The notes: a model not told the origin generated them from the sequence alone. A stretch of 64,000 nt of DNA from Rhizophagus irregularis (GCF_026210795.1 NC_089443.1:1860001-1924000), one strand, 5' to 3'. Shown: positions 35,511 to 47,798, counted from the first letter of the stretch. Made by a program: numbers and translations.

Positions 35511-37458
35511 TGACGTATTTAAAAGGTATTTCAATAACCTTCCCTCTTCCCTCTCCCAACCCCCTTTCGAAAATCAGTCATATAAACGGGAATGGTCATT
35601 TTAGTAATATTCATTATAAATCCCCAAAAAAAGTTTTATGCATAACACGTGATGAAGTACAAATTGATTTTTAGGATGGATGAAATAAGCGTAAATGGTA
35701 TCCAAAGTTTCCAACACCATGGACTAACCACTCAAAAATTCCCACCCTTAGAAGAATAATGAGGTGATTACTTAATGCATAATTTGCATGCTGCAATGTC
35801 AATTAGTCATTTTAATAACTTGTATAACTTGTAAATATTATTTATATTATTATGCTTAATCACATATCACACTGGTATCACAATGTCTATTAAGTATTGA
35901 CTGTATATGACTGTATGAACGAGTTTCGCAATTATAATTGAAAGAAAAAAGGAAATTTGGCTATTGTGAAAGTGAATTTATTAATTGCATCTTTTTTACA
36001 ATACATGATAAATATCAATTGTTTCAATTAACCTAAATTTATTAGATGGAATGGATAATAAATCTTAAATAACAATAATAAATAACGTTTATAAATGTTA
36101 ATTACAATAATAAATAACGCTAATAAATTTTAGAAATAATAATAAATAGCATTTATAGCATTTAATAACTTGTTATAAATATTTTGCATTAAAAAACGAT
36201 TTGCTTTTACATTTGTAGTAATATGAAATGAAATTAGACTTGAAACAAAGAATCATAAAAGTCATAACTGCTCATACCGATTTATTTATTATTTCCCCAC
36301 TATAAATGTTCTTTGATGATTAATCCGAATTTCAAATTTTTTTTTTTTTAATTTAAACAAAACCTTGTTTACGAATAATGCATGGATTTTCATTTCCATT
36401 GAATATCCATAAATTTCGTGTTACAATACGTGTCACAATAAACATTACAAATCCAACTTTTATTCTATTTTAATGAAATTCTTTGAATAATTTTAAAAAA
36501 AAAAAATTGTAAAGGATTCAAACCATTTAAGTAAATTAGATAATTTAAAATAATTTTAAGTATGGTCAATGTGTTGTTTATATAATTCGTTGATTGGTTA
36601 TCGTAAAAAATTTTTTTTTTGTTTTATTTTATTTTTTTTAAGTTCGAAATACAAGAAATACAACAAATAAAACAGTCTTTAAGGTTTCAGATTTTGAGTT
36701 GTACAAAAAACATAACTGACATATTTTCACACGATATAATTGGTTAACTTTGCTTATTAATTTCAATGAGAATTTTCCACAATCAAAAATAATATGAAAA
36801 ATATTTTAAAACATTTTGATGGGTTATCTTTAATTTATCCTTTATAAGAAGTTTTTATGGACTGAAACAATGTAAATAATAATTATATTCATAGTAAATA
36901 TATAATATATAATTATTTTAAAGATTTTTTTAGATGTTCTGGATTTTTTTTTTTGAAAATAAAAGTACATACATTATTTATTATTTATTTACTTATTTAT
37001 TTATTTTTTTTTTTATGAACTGAAAATTGAATTATAATGAACGTTATTTTTGGTCAACAATTAAAAAAGTGATTTATTTAATAAAAATTAATAAAATTAA
37101 TTTTTTTTTTTAAATTACAAAAAAAAATTGAAGTTGGACAAAATGAATAAATTAACCGAATTCTTGTTTTATTTAAAAAAAAAAATTTACTGAAACCAGA
37201 ATTACTTTAGTAATCAGGTGATTTTCGTAAAAAAAAAAAGCCTTGTTGATCATTTTGTTGGGAAAAGCCTCGTTTTAGTTTAGCAATGTAATGCGATTTC
37301 ATGTGTTACAGTTTCGCATATATATAAAAAAAAAATTGATTGTTAGTTATTATTTTGGTATATTTTTTTTTTTTTAAAACCAAATCCCCCCTTTTTTTCC
37401 TTTTTTTTTCATTTCAAATTATTTTACACTTTAAACAAAAAAAAAAAAAAAAAAAAAA

Positions 37459-37488
37459 ATGTATAATGTTGTCAATGATCACAAGTAG
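37459..37488 (+). other. Upstream ORF overlapping the start of the NDUFA9-like gene
   Basis: The first ATG after a long A-run starts a nine-codon frame (MYNVVNDHK, stop TAG at 37486-37488). It begins 7 bp upstream of, and runs past, the main ATG at 37466, in a different frame. Overlapping upstream frames usually lower translation of the main frame; that effect is inferred. Confidence 0.45.
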
Positions 37489-39260
37489 AATATGTATTCG
37501 AACTTTTGTAACAAATTCTAAAGTAAAAAAAGTTGTGATCATTGGAGGATCTGGTTTTATTGGTAAAAAGTTCTCTCATTATCATTACCTTTTCTTAGTT
37601 ATTACCGGGGTTAAAATTCTTGGCGTATTACCATATAAACTAATTAAAATTAATTTATTGAAATAATTATTTAGGCAAGTATACCGCAAAAGCTTTTATA
37701 CAGGACGCTGATACATCCATCGAATTAGGTGCTAGAAATTCAAAGATTGTAAATGAACTTAAATCATTAGGTAATATTGTTTACCTAGGATTATGTAAGG
37801 TAGCTTCATTAATAACATGATTTGATAATTTTTTTTCGTTACATTATTTATAGGAAATCAAATTTTACCCCCTGTTTCAAGCGATATCATATCCAAATCG
37901 GATATTTTAAAGGCATGTCAAGGGGCGAGCATAATTGTAAACCTAGTTGGTATAATGCATGAACGTCCTCCTATATATACCTTTGATAATGTTCAACATC
38001 TAGGTGCACGTAATGTTGCTATTGCTGCAAAAGAAAATAATGCTCAATTAATTCATATAAGTGCTATTGGAGCTGACCCTAATAGCAACATACCTTATGC
38101 TAAGACCAAAGGTAGGTGAACCATAATTAATACATTATTTGTTTATATGAAATAATAATTTAAAAAAAAATTGATGTATTTTATTTTTGATTGATTCAGC
38201 TTTGGGTGAGATTGTCGTACGTGAAATTTGTCCAAATGCGATTATTATACGTCCAAGTATAGTATTCGGTCCGGAAGATGATTTCTTCAATGTGAGTTAT
38301 CCGAGTTATCCAAGTTACTCAGGTTATCCAAGTTATCCAAGTTATCCAAGTTATTCAAGTTAACTTAGTTATCCAGTTATCCAGTTATTTAATCCAGTTA
38401 TTCAAGTTATCCAGTTAGTCATCCAGTTATCCAGTTTATCGCACTAAAAAAAAAAAAAGTTTTAACCCCTGAATCATATTTACTGAAACCCTTTCTTTTT
38501 TTTAAATTTAGAGATTCGTGAAATTAACGAAATATTTACCATTTATGCCAGTTTTTAGTGGAGGAAAAACAAAATTTCAACCAGTTTATGTTTGGGATGT
38601 TGCCAATGCAATAGTTAAATCAAGTTCTGATCCAAAATTTTATGGTAAAACATTCGAACTTGGAGGTCCAAATGGTATATACTGTTTAAATTAATTAATT
38701 AATTAATTATCGATCGTTTCTTCCCGATAATTTATTATTTTATTTTAATTTTATTTTTTAGTGTATACTTATAAAGAAATTATACAATTAACGCTTAATC
38801 AAGCTGGTATAAGACGTCCAATCATTTCTTTACCTTGGTCAATTGGTATGATTCAAGGATTCTTTCTTGAAAAATTACCACCAAATTTATTCACCATCAC
38901 ACGTGATCAAATAAAATTACTTCGTAAGGATAATATTGTTTCAAATGATCCAAACATTTTGACATTAAAAGATTTAAAAATTGATCCTACCCCAGCTCAT
39001 AAGGTATAATAAAGATATATTTTTATTTTATTTTATTTTATTTTATTTAATTATTTTTATTTTGTTAGGTTTTGTTCATGTATTTAAAAGAAAATGGGGT
39101 AATTCCTAATAAGAGAATTCATCGATCATTTGATAAATATGATGAAAAGATTCAAGAGGTTGAAAAGATTAGAAGTGAAATACCAAAGGAAGCTTTAGAA
39201 AAAGAAGCAGAATATAAAAAATTACATGATGAATTAGATAAAAAACGAAAAATTTCATAA
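37466..39260 (+). CDS. Mitochondrial NDUFA9/Coq11-like SDR protein
   Basis: Seven exons: 37466-37562, 37675-37770, 37854-38111, 38200-38291, 38512-38674, 38762-39003 and 39069-39260, giving 379 aa with all phases fitting. The N-terminus (MLSMITSRICIRTFVTNSK) is a plausible mitochondrial presequence. The NAD(P)-binding motif GGSGFIG is at 27-33. Other family marks are LGARN, NLVGI, ALGE, RPSIVFGPEDDFFNRF, FQPVYVWDVA, FELGGP and ITRDQIKLLRKDNIVS. These match the atypical extended SDR family that includes complex I subunit NDUFA9 and yeast Coq11, and resemble the bacterial-type 'complex I NDUFA9 family' especially closely. Likely role: complex I assembly/stability or coenzyme Q biosynthesis; I cannot separate the two. 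The C-terminus has a charged helix (about 340-379). Intron 4 carries a minisatellite. Confidence 0.85.
38296..38438 (+). repeat. AGTTATCC minisatellite inside intron 4
   Basis: Many imperfect copies of a 9-bp GTTATCCAA-like unit fill much of the intron 38292-38511 of the NDUFA9-like gene. It lies just behind the GTGAGT donor. Copy number may vary between strains. Confidence 0.75.
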
Positions 39261-40719
39261 AATTTCATAAAAATATTTTTTAATAAAATACTTTTTAATA
39301 AAATAACTATTGTATATTAATATTATTACTCAGAGAAAATATATATATCTTGTATTAGTGTAATTTATATAATCTATAAATCTATATGTAAATATTTTAT
39401 CTTAGATATCTATATCACTATCACCCGAATTATAAATAATGATCGTGCCCTTTATTTTACGGGTTTTACGGGAAGATAATTTCGTGCGATAATCTGACAG
39501 GTATTTCGTAATATTAGCATGGGGGAAAAAAAAAGTAAAAAAAAAAAAAGGTACATTTAAAAAACATTTAAACCATTTAACCATTTAACCCATTTAAACC
39601 AATTAAACCATTTAAATCATTTAAAACTAAACTTTAATATTAATTTTTTCTTAAAAAAGTGTTTTGTTTAACATTAAAAAAAAAAGGGGGAGAAATTTTT
39701 TTTAAAATCAAAAAGAAATTTTGTTAATCATGTACCTTTAATTACCTTTAAGAGTATCATGTGAATTTATCCGATACCTAAATCAGAATTAAAAAGAAAT
39801 CCAAATTTTATTTTAAAAAATCTTTCACATGTTATGATTTTCAAATAAAATGTAATTTATGGTATAGTAAAAAAAAAAAAGTATTGTTTTTTTTATTATA
39901 GTATAATATTTATGTTATATATATATATATATATATTTTATTGATAATCTGTAAATAAATAAGATTTCGGTAATACAATACGTACACGTTACTCGTGGTA
40001 GTTTCATAATTTATTTTTTTTAAAAAAAAAAAATTCAAAAATGAATTTTTAAAAAAATTTCCAATCATTTTATCCAAAGCTAATTTATTCAAATACCCGA
40101 AAAGCATTACAATGCATTATACATAAAGTTGAATAAATAATCCTTGCTTATTCAGTTTAAAAGTATATTACGTGTAGATTATTGCTAATAGGGTGTAAAT
40201 TTTTACCAGCAAATACTTTTGACGGGATTATCGGAGATATAAAGGTCCCGACACACTAGACAACTTTGTATAGGATGAAAAATTAAATTAAGTCAAAAAC
40301 CAACCGCAATTGAACTTTTTTTAGAAAGATTTTCTCGTTCGTATCTGTCCGAATCAATAAATCTTATCTAAATAATTTTTTGATCTAATTTAAATTCTAC
40401 GAAATAAACTCCCAGACCTAACATTTTTGGTCAGTAACTGAATGAGTCAATTATTACAAAATTTCTCGATTAGTATGATTAGCGATGATTAACAACGGGG
40501 GAGGGGAATGTAATGATATCACTTGCTAATACTTTTCAACATCACTATAACTTTATAGCAGCTGATATGATTTACTCTTGTTCTATTTAAAGAGTAATGA
40601 TTGGATGATTTCGGGATGATAGTAGAGCCGTTCGGGTTCAAGTGACTTCTGACAAAAGATTTTTTTTTCCCCTTCCTTCCTCGTCTCGTGTGAAGGAGAT
40701 AAGATATTTGACATATTTT

Positions 40720-40841
40720 AATAACAATAGCAAACCACATATTGGGTAATTTTTCTCTTTAGAAGTGTATAAGAATAACAATAGCAAATTACATATTGGG
40801 TATTTTGATAACTTTTTTTTTTTTCTCTTTAGAAGTGTTTA
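40720..40841. repeat. Direct repeat of about 55-68 bp, two copies
   Basis: Two adjacent copies share AATAACAATAGCAAA, ACATATTGGGTA and CTCTTTAGAAGTGT in the same order. The second has a longer T-run inserted. Confidence 0.7.
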
Positions 40842-41896
40842 AAGAAGATTTGTCAATCATCTTTAATACATTTAATTTACCTGAGCTATCAAGTAGTCAC
40901 ACGTAATTAAAATGTAACTCGAAACTATATTAATTTCTTTTAAACCTTTTAAACTTATTACCTACCTTCACTCTCTCCCTCCCCTTAATTCTTCATCTAT
41001 TCTTCCTATTTATAACCCTTTTTTTAAATATAACAAAATTGACGAAATTATTTTAACATTATATTTTTCTTTTAATGAAAATCAATAATATAATGATTTT
41101 ATTTTAAAATATTTAAAATAAACTTATTAACAAAGTTTTAAAAAAGTTAATAAAATTATCTATTTTAAAAGATTTCTTTAATGAACATCAATTAATTTAA
41201 AATAACTTTAATAAAAAAATTAAAAAAAGTCAGAAAAAATAAAAAATCAAATTATTATTATTAATAATGTATGAGATTTTTTTAAAGAAAATCAAATAAT
41301 CTAAAAAAATTTAACAGTTAAAATAAAATAAAATAAATATTACTTTAATAATCATATTACGCAAAAAATTTGTGATCTCTCACGTGAAATGCTGCATTCG
41401 CAATATTTTCTCAGAGGTGTGATTTGTTCTTTTAATTAAAAATAAACTTGTACTTTATTAAAAAAAAAAATCTTTTAATGAAGATTAATAAGGCGATGTA
41501 AAATTATAAATTCCAAAATTCGGTTTCCATATCCCGGCCGGATCGGTGAATCACATTCAAATTTTTTTTATATTAAGATAATTGACCAATAAAAATAGTT
41601 ATAAATATCATGTGATAACCACATGTATTATATTATCAGATATCAGATATCATAAATTGAGACGAACACATATAACACATATTGCTTTAAAGAAAATTTC
41701 TCATTCTGATAAAAAAGATTGGCAATTTTCTTGATGCCAAGAATGTAATCATTATGATATCGGTTAGCCTAAAACCTTTTTAACATATGAAATTATTGAT
41801 CAGATTAACAAATTTTATTGATTAAAAATTTTTGAATTTAAAAGAAAAATCCGGGCGGCCGGGTCAATTATTATATGAAAAACCGAATTTACGTCG

Positions 41897-42252
41897 CTAA
41901 TTTAATTAAAATATTTAAAAATATCGAATAATCAAAAGTAAAAAAAATAAAAACCACTTGAAAATCTTCAATGATTTTATTACGCAAGTATGATCTTCAA
42001 AATTTAAAAATTAAAAACGTGAAAAACTGCATCTGCAAGTATTACGTAGATTTTAAAATAAACTAAAAAGAAATTGTTAATTTAATTAAATATGTATTAA
42101 ATATCAAATAATCAAAGTAAAAAAAAAAATAAAAACCATTTGAAAATCTCCAATGATTTATTACGCAAGTATTTATTACGCAAGTTTGATCATCAAAATT
42201 TAAAGCATTGAAATAAAAAAACGTGAAAAGCTGCATCTGCAGTATTACGCAG
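41897..42252. repeat. Tandem duplication of about 165-180 bp
   Basis: Two diverged copies (about 41897-42054 and 42077-42252) share TTAATTTAATTAAA, AATAATCAAA, TTGAAAATCT, TTATTACGCAAGT, AACGTGAAAA and CTGCATCTGCA in order. The second has an extra ATTTATTACGCAAGT. A fainter relative lies near 41345-41410. Confidence 0.7.
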
Positions 42253-42579
42253 ATTTTTTTTATTTATTAAAGGAATTTGATAGAATATAAATATGAATCC
42301 TTAAAAAGTTCTTCATTTTACATTTTATTAAGACTGATTAGTAATTTAATCAAATTTTAAATATTAATTAATAAACAATCCATACCAAAATTAAAATGTA
42401 ATTAAATAATACTTTTTTAGAAGTATTCACAAGAAAAAAAGAAAAAATATTTGCAATATTAGTTGATTATTTCGTATTATCATGCGATGTCTCGCTTAAA
42501 AAGAAAAAATTATTGGATAGGATTTAACTCGTATGATATTTCACTTCATGTATGATATTTTTTGTTCTGATTCTTTTCA

Positions 42580-42785
42580 TCAGACAATCTTTTTACCGAC
42601 AATTATTTTTACCGAAAAACTTGAAATCCTAATCCACCTATCCCGACCTTATCTTCACCCTAATCCTAAACCCTAATTTTCCTTACCTAACCTTAACTAA
42701 TTCCCTTGTCGGTGAAATGATTAAACATTTGTCCGCGAAATGACTCTATCGGTGAAACGGTTGTCGGTAAAATGAATGAGATCCG
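42580..42785. mobile_element. Possible inverted-repeat element with ACCGACAA ends
   Basis: The left side contains ATCTTTTTACCGACAATTAT and the right side the inverted partner TTGTCGGTAAAATGAATGAG. Each is followed inward by a second ACCGA/TCGGT pair. The interior is C-rich with CCCTAA-like words. The boundaries are approximate and no target-site duplication is clear. Confidence 0.45.
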
Positions 42786-42871
42786 ATATTTTACGTTAAC
42801 GAAAAAGCATAATTATCATATTTTATATTAAATATACGTAGTAATATACTAAAGGCCAAATAATAAATAGT

Positions 42872-42922
42872 CATTGGATAGGGAATAGAGATATCGGTCG
42901 AAGACCGATATCCCCATCCAAT
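42872..42922. repeat. Strong hairpin
   Basis: GATATCGGTC, a GAA loop and GACCGATATC form a perfect 10-bp stem at 42889-42911. It is extended outward by ATTGGATAGGG against CCCATCCAAT, giving a long imperfect cruciform-prone palindrome. A further copy of one arm (ATTGGATGGGGAATGGATAT) follows at 42933. It is not placed like a gene terminator. Confidence 0.65.
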
Positions 42923-43219
42923 AACTGAATAGCATTGGATGGGGAATGGATATAGTAGAATACTGCGGTAACCAATAGGAATTAATGCTACTAATACTCA
43001 AATATTGGATGTACAGTACATCAAAATCCCACATATTTCAAAATCTTGAGATGTCAGTATTTTAAACATTTAATTAATAAACATTTGACTATAATAGAAA
43101 AACTTATGTTTAAAATTTATACCAACAAACAAAAGTTTTGAAATTTAAAAAGGGTAAAATTTTCTCTTGCTGATCACCTGATTAACAAATTCATTTAAAA
43201 TTATGATATAATTTCGTAT

Positions 43220-43501
43220 CCCTTAAAATTTCTTTAAAATATACTAAAAAATATACTTAAATTTTAAAATATACTTAAAATACAACAAAAAATTTTAAAA
43301 TTTGCAATTTTAAGTATATTTTGAGTGTATTTAAAATTATTTTTAAAATTGCAATTTTAAATATAATTTAAGTATATTTTAAAAAATTGCAATTTTAAAG
43401 TAATTTAAGTATAATTAAAGTATATTTTAAAAATTTTAATTATATTTTTAAGTCTATTTTAAAGTATATTAAATACATTTAAGTATATTTTTTTCATAGG
43501 G
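43220..43501. repeat. AT-rich block of TTTAAGTATATTTTAAA words
   Basis: Dense direct and inverted copies of AAGTATATTTTAAA and GCAATTTTAAA. The block starts CCCTTAAAAT and ends with ATAGGG, so it might be a degenerate inverted-repeat element, but the ends match only loosely. Confidence 0.4.
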
Positions 43502-43659
43502 CGTTCACTCAAACTTTGGCTTAATAATTGCTTATCTGTTATGCCTCTCATCTGTATTAAGGGAACACCGTTTTGGCCAGCATTAAGATTGGAATTACTT
43601 AATATAGAAATTCGCAGTACCGATCATTTATAATTCTGCCCAAAATTGCGGAATTTTTC

Positions 43660-43735
43660 GGGTGTTACTGGAAGTCGAACTGTCGCATCATTCCGATGTA
43701 AAGGGTCTTTCAGCATTCTAGTCACCGGAAGGAGG
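43660..43735 (-). other. Possible tRNA-derived (SINE-like) sequence
   Basis: On the minus strand, AGTTCGACTTCC fits the pol III B box (GGTTCGANTCC) at most positions, and an A-box-like TGACTAGAATG lies about 50 bp before it, roughly tRNA spacing. No cloverleaf can be folded, so it is not a tRNA gene. The segment is richer in G+C than its surroundings. Confidence 0.25.
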
Positions 43736-44622
43736 GGTACTGGTAAGGCTTGGAAATAAGAGCGAGCACGCAGAAAATTTTTCACAAAGTTCTCGTGTTT
43801 CTTTCGCGAATTTTTTGATTTCAAAAAGTAATTACGACCTCAATAGACAAGATGGAATCTACTCAAATATAAGATAAGTACAATTAACATGTTATTTAAC
43901 GTACTATTCGTCCGATAGTATTGGAAAGTCTGGTCAAATAGGCGACAATACTTTTCATAGGGTAATGATTCAATATTTATGAAAAAAAAGAGATAGTGGA
44001 TTGTTTCTTCTTATATCTTTGTGATGAAACAGCAATAGTTACAGATTAATGTATCATTACTAATGTTATTACAAACAAATTTCTTTTTTAAGCGTTGTTT
44101 ATTTGTTTTCTTCAAAGAAGACATTGAAGAGGATATTACTTAATAAGTATTTTTTTTTTTTCTAAAAAAGTATTTCTTTATATAAAATTTTCATATAATC
44201 TAAAGAAATCATGAGATTGATATTCATCCAAAGAAACAATTCATGCCCAATCTAAAGTTAAAAGTTCATTTCATAATCACGAGTTTCCGTTAGTATCATA
44301 AATAAAAATGGCATTCCTTGTAAATCTAACAGGAGTTTACTTGGAAACTATTGATAAAAGATACATATATTTTTTTTAAATATACAGTATTTCATCTAAG
44401 AGACAAAATAAAATCATATTATAATAGTTCATTTAATGAAAATTTTCCTTCAAATATTATAAAGTATTAATAAACTTTTTTATTATAATTTTTGATTTAT
44501 TATACAAATACGGAATCTAATTCTAAAGGTATTAACACTCTATAAAAAAATTTTTGATTTTCTTCTTTTCAAAAAAAAAAATAAATAAATAAATAAATAA
44601 AAACAATTTTTAAATAAATTGA

Positions 44623-46524
44623 TTACTCATCAATCCCGGAATTGATCTTTTCTCTCCAATATTTTCCTTTGTAACTAACAACAAATAAACAAAACACACC
44701 AATAAATGAAATGCAAATCATGATGGTATAAATCGAACCGATACCAACAGCTTTTTCAAAAGGCACAGATACAAAAGTAAATAATGCGGCTGCGAGCGAT
44801 CTCGTAAGGTTATTAATTGCAATTGCTGATGCACTTCTACCCGGAAAAGCATCGACCAAATATGTTGAAACTGAATTATACACTGTTACAAGACTAAATC
44901 CTCCTATCAAATAAGAGTTATAATTTTTTAATCAAATTAATTAAAAAAAAAAAAGTTGGAAACATTGATTTTGTACGTACCAGTGAACATAGCGATAATT
45001 GGTAAAGCTATATGTAATCTAGCTTCAAGAAACCACCCATAACATATATAAGAAACCGAAATAAAAAAACAACCAATCCAAACACTATGAAGTCTCATTT
45101 CAGGATATCCAACACCATTGTTTCTTTTTTTAGCTTCAATAAGAACATAATCTGACCATTTTCCTCCTATGACACTTCCAATCATATATCCAGTACCCGG
45201 AGCCAGAAAAATTAATCCAACTGTTGATGCTGAAACATGATATATATTTGCGAAACTTGGCCCAACTAATGTATTTTGTAAATAAATTACTGCAAACGTA
45301 ATACTTATGTATACTATTACAAGTGACATATTGGGATATTTTAATAAACGTAATGGTGATGTAGGATCAAATCTTTTACGACGTTGTGAATTTGAAGTTG
45401 TATTATTAGGGTTCGGTAGATTTGTTGGAGGTAAATATGTTTCAGGAAATGTAAAGAAAATTAATATTAATATTAAACCTCCAATAACCGCAAGAATCCA
45501 TAAAATCCATCTCCATCCTAAATAATCTGTTACATATCCCCCGATCACTGGTCCTATAACTGGTCCAACCAAAGGTCCAAGATAAAATATTCCATACGCT
45601 CGTCCTCGTTCTAAAATATAATTAATTTATATTATTTGTATTTTATACATTAATTCTTACAATATAATATTAACCTACCAAGTGAATGAAAAACATCACT
45701 TATTGTTCCGGCACCAATACTGCAATCATAAAAATATAGGTAAGGATAAATTTATTAATATAAATGTCGTAATGAAAGAAACATACCTCAGAACTGCAGA
45801 AGCACCACAAGCTTGAACTAATCGCATCGCTAACAATAACCAAATGCTATTTGATAAACCACATATTACAGTTCCTATAATATATATTGTAAAGGAAGCC
45901 AAGTAAACATTGCGTCTCGTATAAAACGCATCAGAATAAGCCGCCCATCCTAGTGGCTGTGCCACAATAATACAAATTTAAAAAGTTAAAAAGACTTTAT
46001 AATTTATCTAATAATACATTTATACTTACTGCCACGCCCATGAAGAGAATATAAACGCCAACTGTATGTAATTAACAAAAATAAATTAACAAAAATACTT
46101 TTAAATATGATGATTTTGAATCATTCATTGATGTCTTACTTATTCCATTAGCTAGCACTCCGCTAGTTTTAAAATCGTTTTCAATAATTATAATTGACGG
46201 ATAAAATATTCTAAATATAAAAAAAAAGTTGAATATATTTATTTATTTTAAATCCCGTTCATAAAATAAATATTTCACGTACGTGCTTGAAAGTGGTGCA
46301 ACCATTCCAGCTAAAGAAGTAATAAATAAAATAAAATTTTTCTTTTTTCTCGGCCAACATTTTGGGTCATTCGGATCTTCTATCGTTTCTTTTGATATTT
46401 CAGAGTTAACCGATAATTGGTCGGCAAGTTTTTTATCATCTTTACGTGAGGTTAATTCATTATCATTCGTATTTGATTCGTCGTTGTTGGTAGATATAGA
46501 CGATCTAATATTTGTATTATCCAT
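44623..46524 (-). CDS. MFS transporter, DHA1-like drug:H+ antiporter family
   Basis: Seven exons on the minus strand: 46524-46283, 46210-46140, 46061-46030, 45956-45787, 45719-45679, 45610-44981 and 44903-44623, giving 488 aa with all phases fitting. The soluble N-terminus (about 1-60) ends in DPNDPKCWPRKKK, a motif usual before TM1 in fungal DHA1 proteins. About 12 membrane segments follow, beginning FILFITSLAGMVAPLSS. The loop after TM2 reads LGWAAYSDAFYTRR, in the place of the MFS G-x-x-SDR-GRR motif. Motif C appears as GPVIGPVIGGYVTDYLGWRW. A cytosolic loop with a basic SQRRKRFDPTSP stretch separates the halves. Expected to export small amphipathic molecules from the plasma membrane using proton flow; the substrate is not predictable. 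The 32-bp and 41-bp exons are very short but restore perfect MFS continuity. Confidence 0.88.
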
Positions 46525-47218
46525 TTTTCAAAATTTTTTAAATTGAAGAAAAAATCACACCCTCCTTATAAATACTTTTTCTTACCAAATATTTCAATTT
46601 TCATTAGTAAGATAAGCTAGTAAATTCTTTTAAAATAATACAACTTAATTGATTTAAACGATCCGCCGATCAAATACAACTCATTTTCGTAGCACGATAT
46701 TTAAGTCACCTACGATCATAATTATTTTTTTTGTCGATTTGAACATAAACGGTTAAAAGAAAAGAAAAGTTCCGACTTTGTTAAATTAAGCCAGTACTAC
46801 TGAAGCTAGTTTTAAACTTTTTGAAATAAGGAGAAATTTTCGGAAAAATACTTTTTGCCTTAAGGTTCATAATAATGCATCCGAGAATATAATGAAGAAT
46901 AGCTTTTTCTACAAGGTTTAACCATTGTTTTCATTATTGATTTAATTGGTTATTAAAAATAAATTTTAAATATTCATAAATTATACTTCATCATGGAATT
47001 CCTATCCAGCGTTGGCATTAAAAAAATATAAAAAATAACGAGTGCAAAATTGAAAGCTTCTACATTGGGAATTGTGCAACATTAAATTACCGAATTTGGA
47101 TATTATCGTAATTAAAGTTTGCTTTTCTATATCATAGACCGGCCGGCCTGATTTCAAAATCAGTTTCAAAATTGCTTTGAAAAGGTTTGCTTATATATAA
47201 TAAATTATTGAGAATTGC

Positions 47219-47798
47219 TAGGGATGGTAAAGTCCTAGGTCCTGGACCTAAAGACCTGGTTCTAGGACCTGGTCTGCAGATCTTTAAGTCCGAATTTTGG
47301 ACCAGAAGCGGACCAGGTCCTAAAAAGTCTTAGCAAATAAAGTATCAATATATATTAGATAGAAATTAAACATTAAATATACAGATCTATATAAAATTAT
47401 GGGTATTTTGCTACCCTTAAAATAAATAAAATAAATTTAATTTGCTAAAATTTTATTTATTATGTTTAAATTATATATTGTATAGTTTTTAATTAATAAT
47501 AAATTATAAAAAAAATGCACTGCGATATTGCAATGCAATTTTTATATTATTAAAATCATATAAAAAAGTGAGTTGCGATATTGCGATTTACATTTTTATA
47601 TTAAAATCATATAAAAATGTGAATCGCAATACCGCAACTCACTTTTTTTATATAAATAAAAAGGTGGATCCCAATACTGCAACTCACTTTTTTTATATTT
47701 GGTTATCACTAGATCCATAAAATCTATAAATAACTTAGTTCAGGACCATGGACTCATAGTCATAGGTCCCAGGACCAGGACTGACCTAACCATCCCTA
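47219..47798. mobile_element. Non-autonomous hAT-like element, 580 bp
   Basis: It starts TAGGGATGGT and ends with the inverted ACCATCCCTA. Both ends continue with related GGTCCTGG/CCAGGACC words. The flanks are AGAATTGC (47211-47218) and AGAATCAC (47799-47806), an 8-bp duplication with two mismatches, the length typical of hAT insertions. The interior has a long near-perfect hairpin (arms about 47557-47587 and 47622-47652) and no open frame, so it must rely on a transposase elsewhere. Confidence 0.75.

Larger units (their letters stand above)
34239..37458. other. Intergenic low-complexity region
   Basis: No gene. It contains long A and T runs, TA dinucleotide tracts and a GGTATATAATTAC minisatellite (34440-34612). 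Also present are a CAACGTATT-type repeat (about 35425-35510) and three units of an AATAATAAATAACG-type repeat (about 36068-36165). The open frames at 34580-35307 are translations of homopolymers and are not genes. Confidence 0.5.
39261..44622. other. Gene-free region rich in repeats
   Basis: No supported gene. Contents: repeated ACCATTTAA words near 39560-39610, a direct repeat at 40720-40841, a longer direct duplication at 41897-42252, an inverted-repeat element near 42580-42785, a strong hairpin at 42872-42922, an AT-rich block of TTTAAGTATATTTTAAA words at 43220-43501 and a possible SINE-like sequence near 43660-43735. The short frames (for example 39402-39584 and 40519-40740) lack coding character. 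Confidence 0.45.

Noticed and set aside
40615-40690. GGGTTCAAGTG word resembling a tRNA T-arm
   Set aside because: No D-arm, anticodon arm or acceptor pairing could be found around it.
42629-42700. CCCTAA-like words suggesting an interstitial telomere
   Set aside because: The words are irregular and mixed with other C-rich sequence, with no true tandem array.
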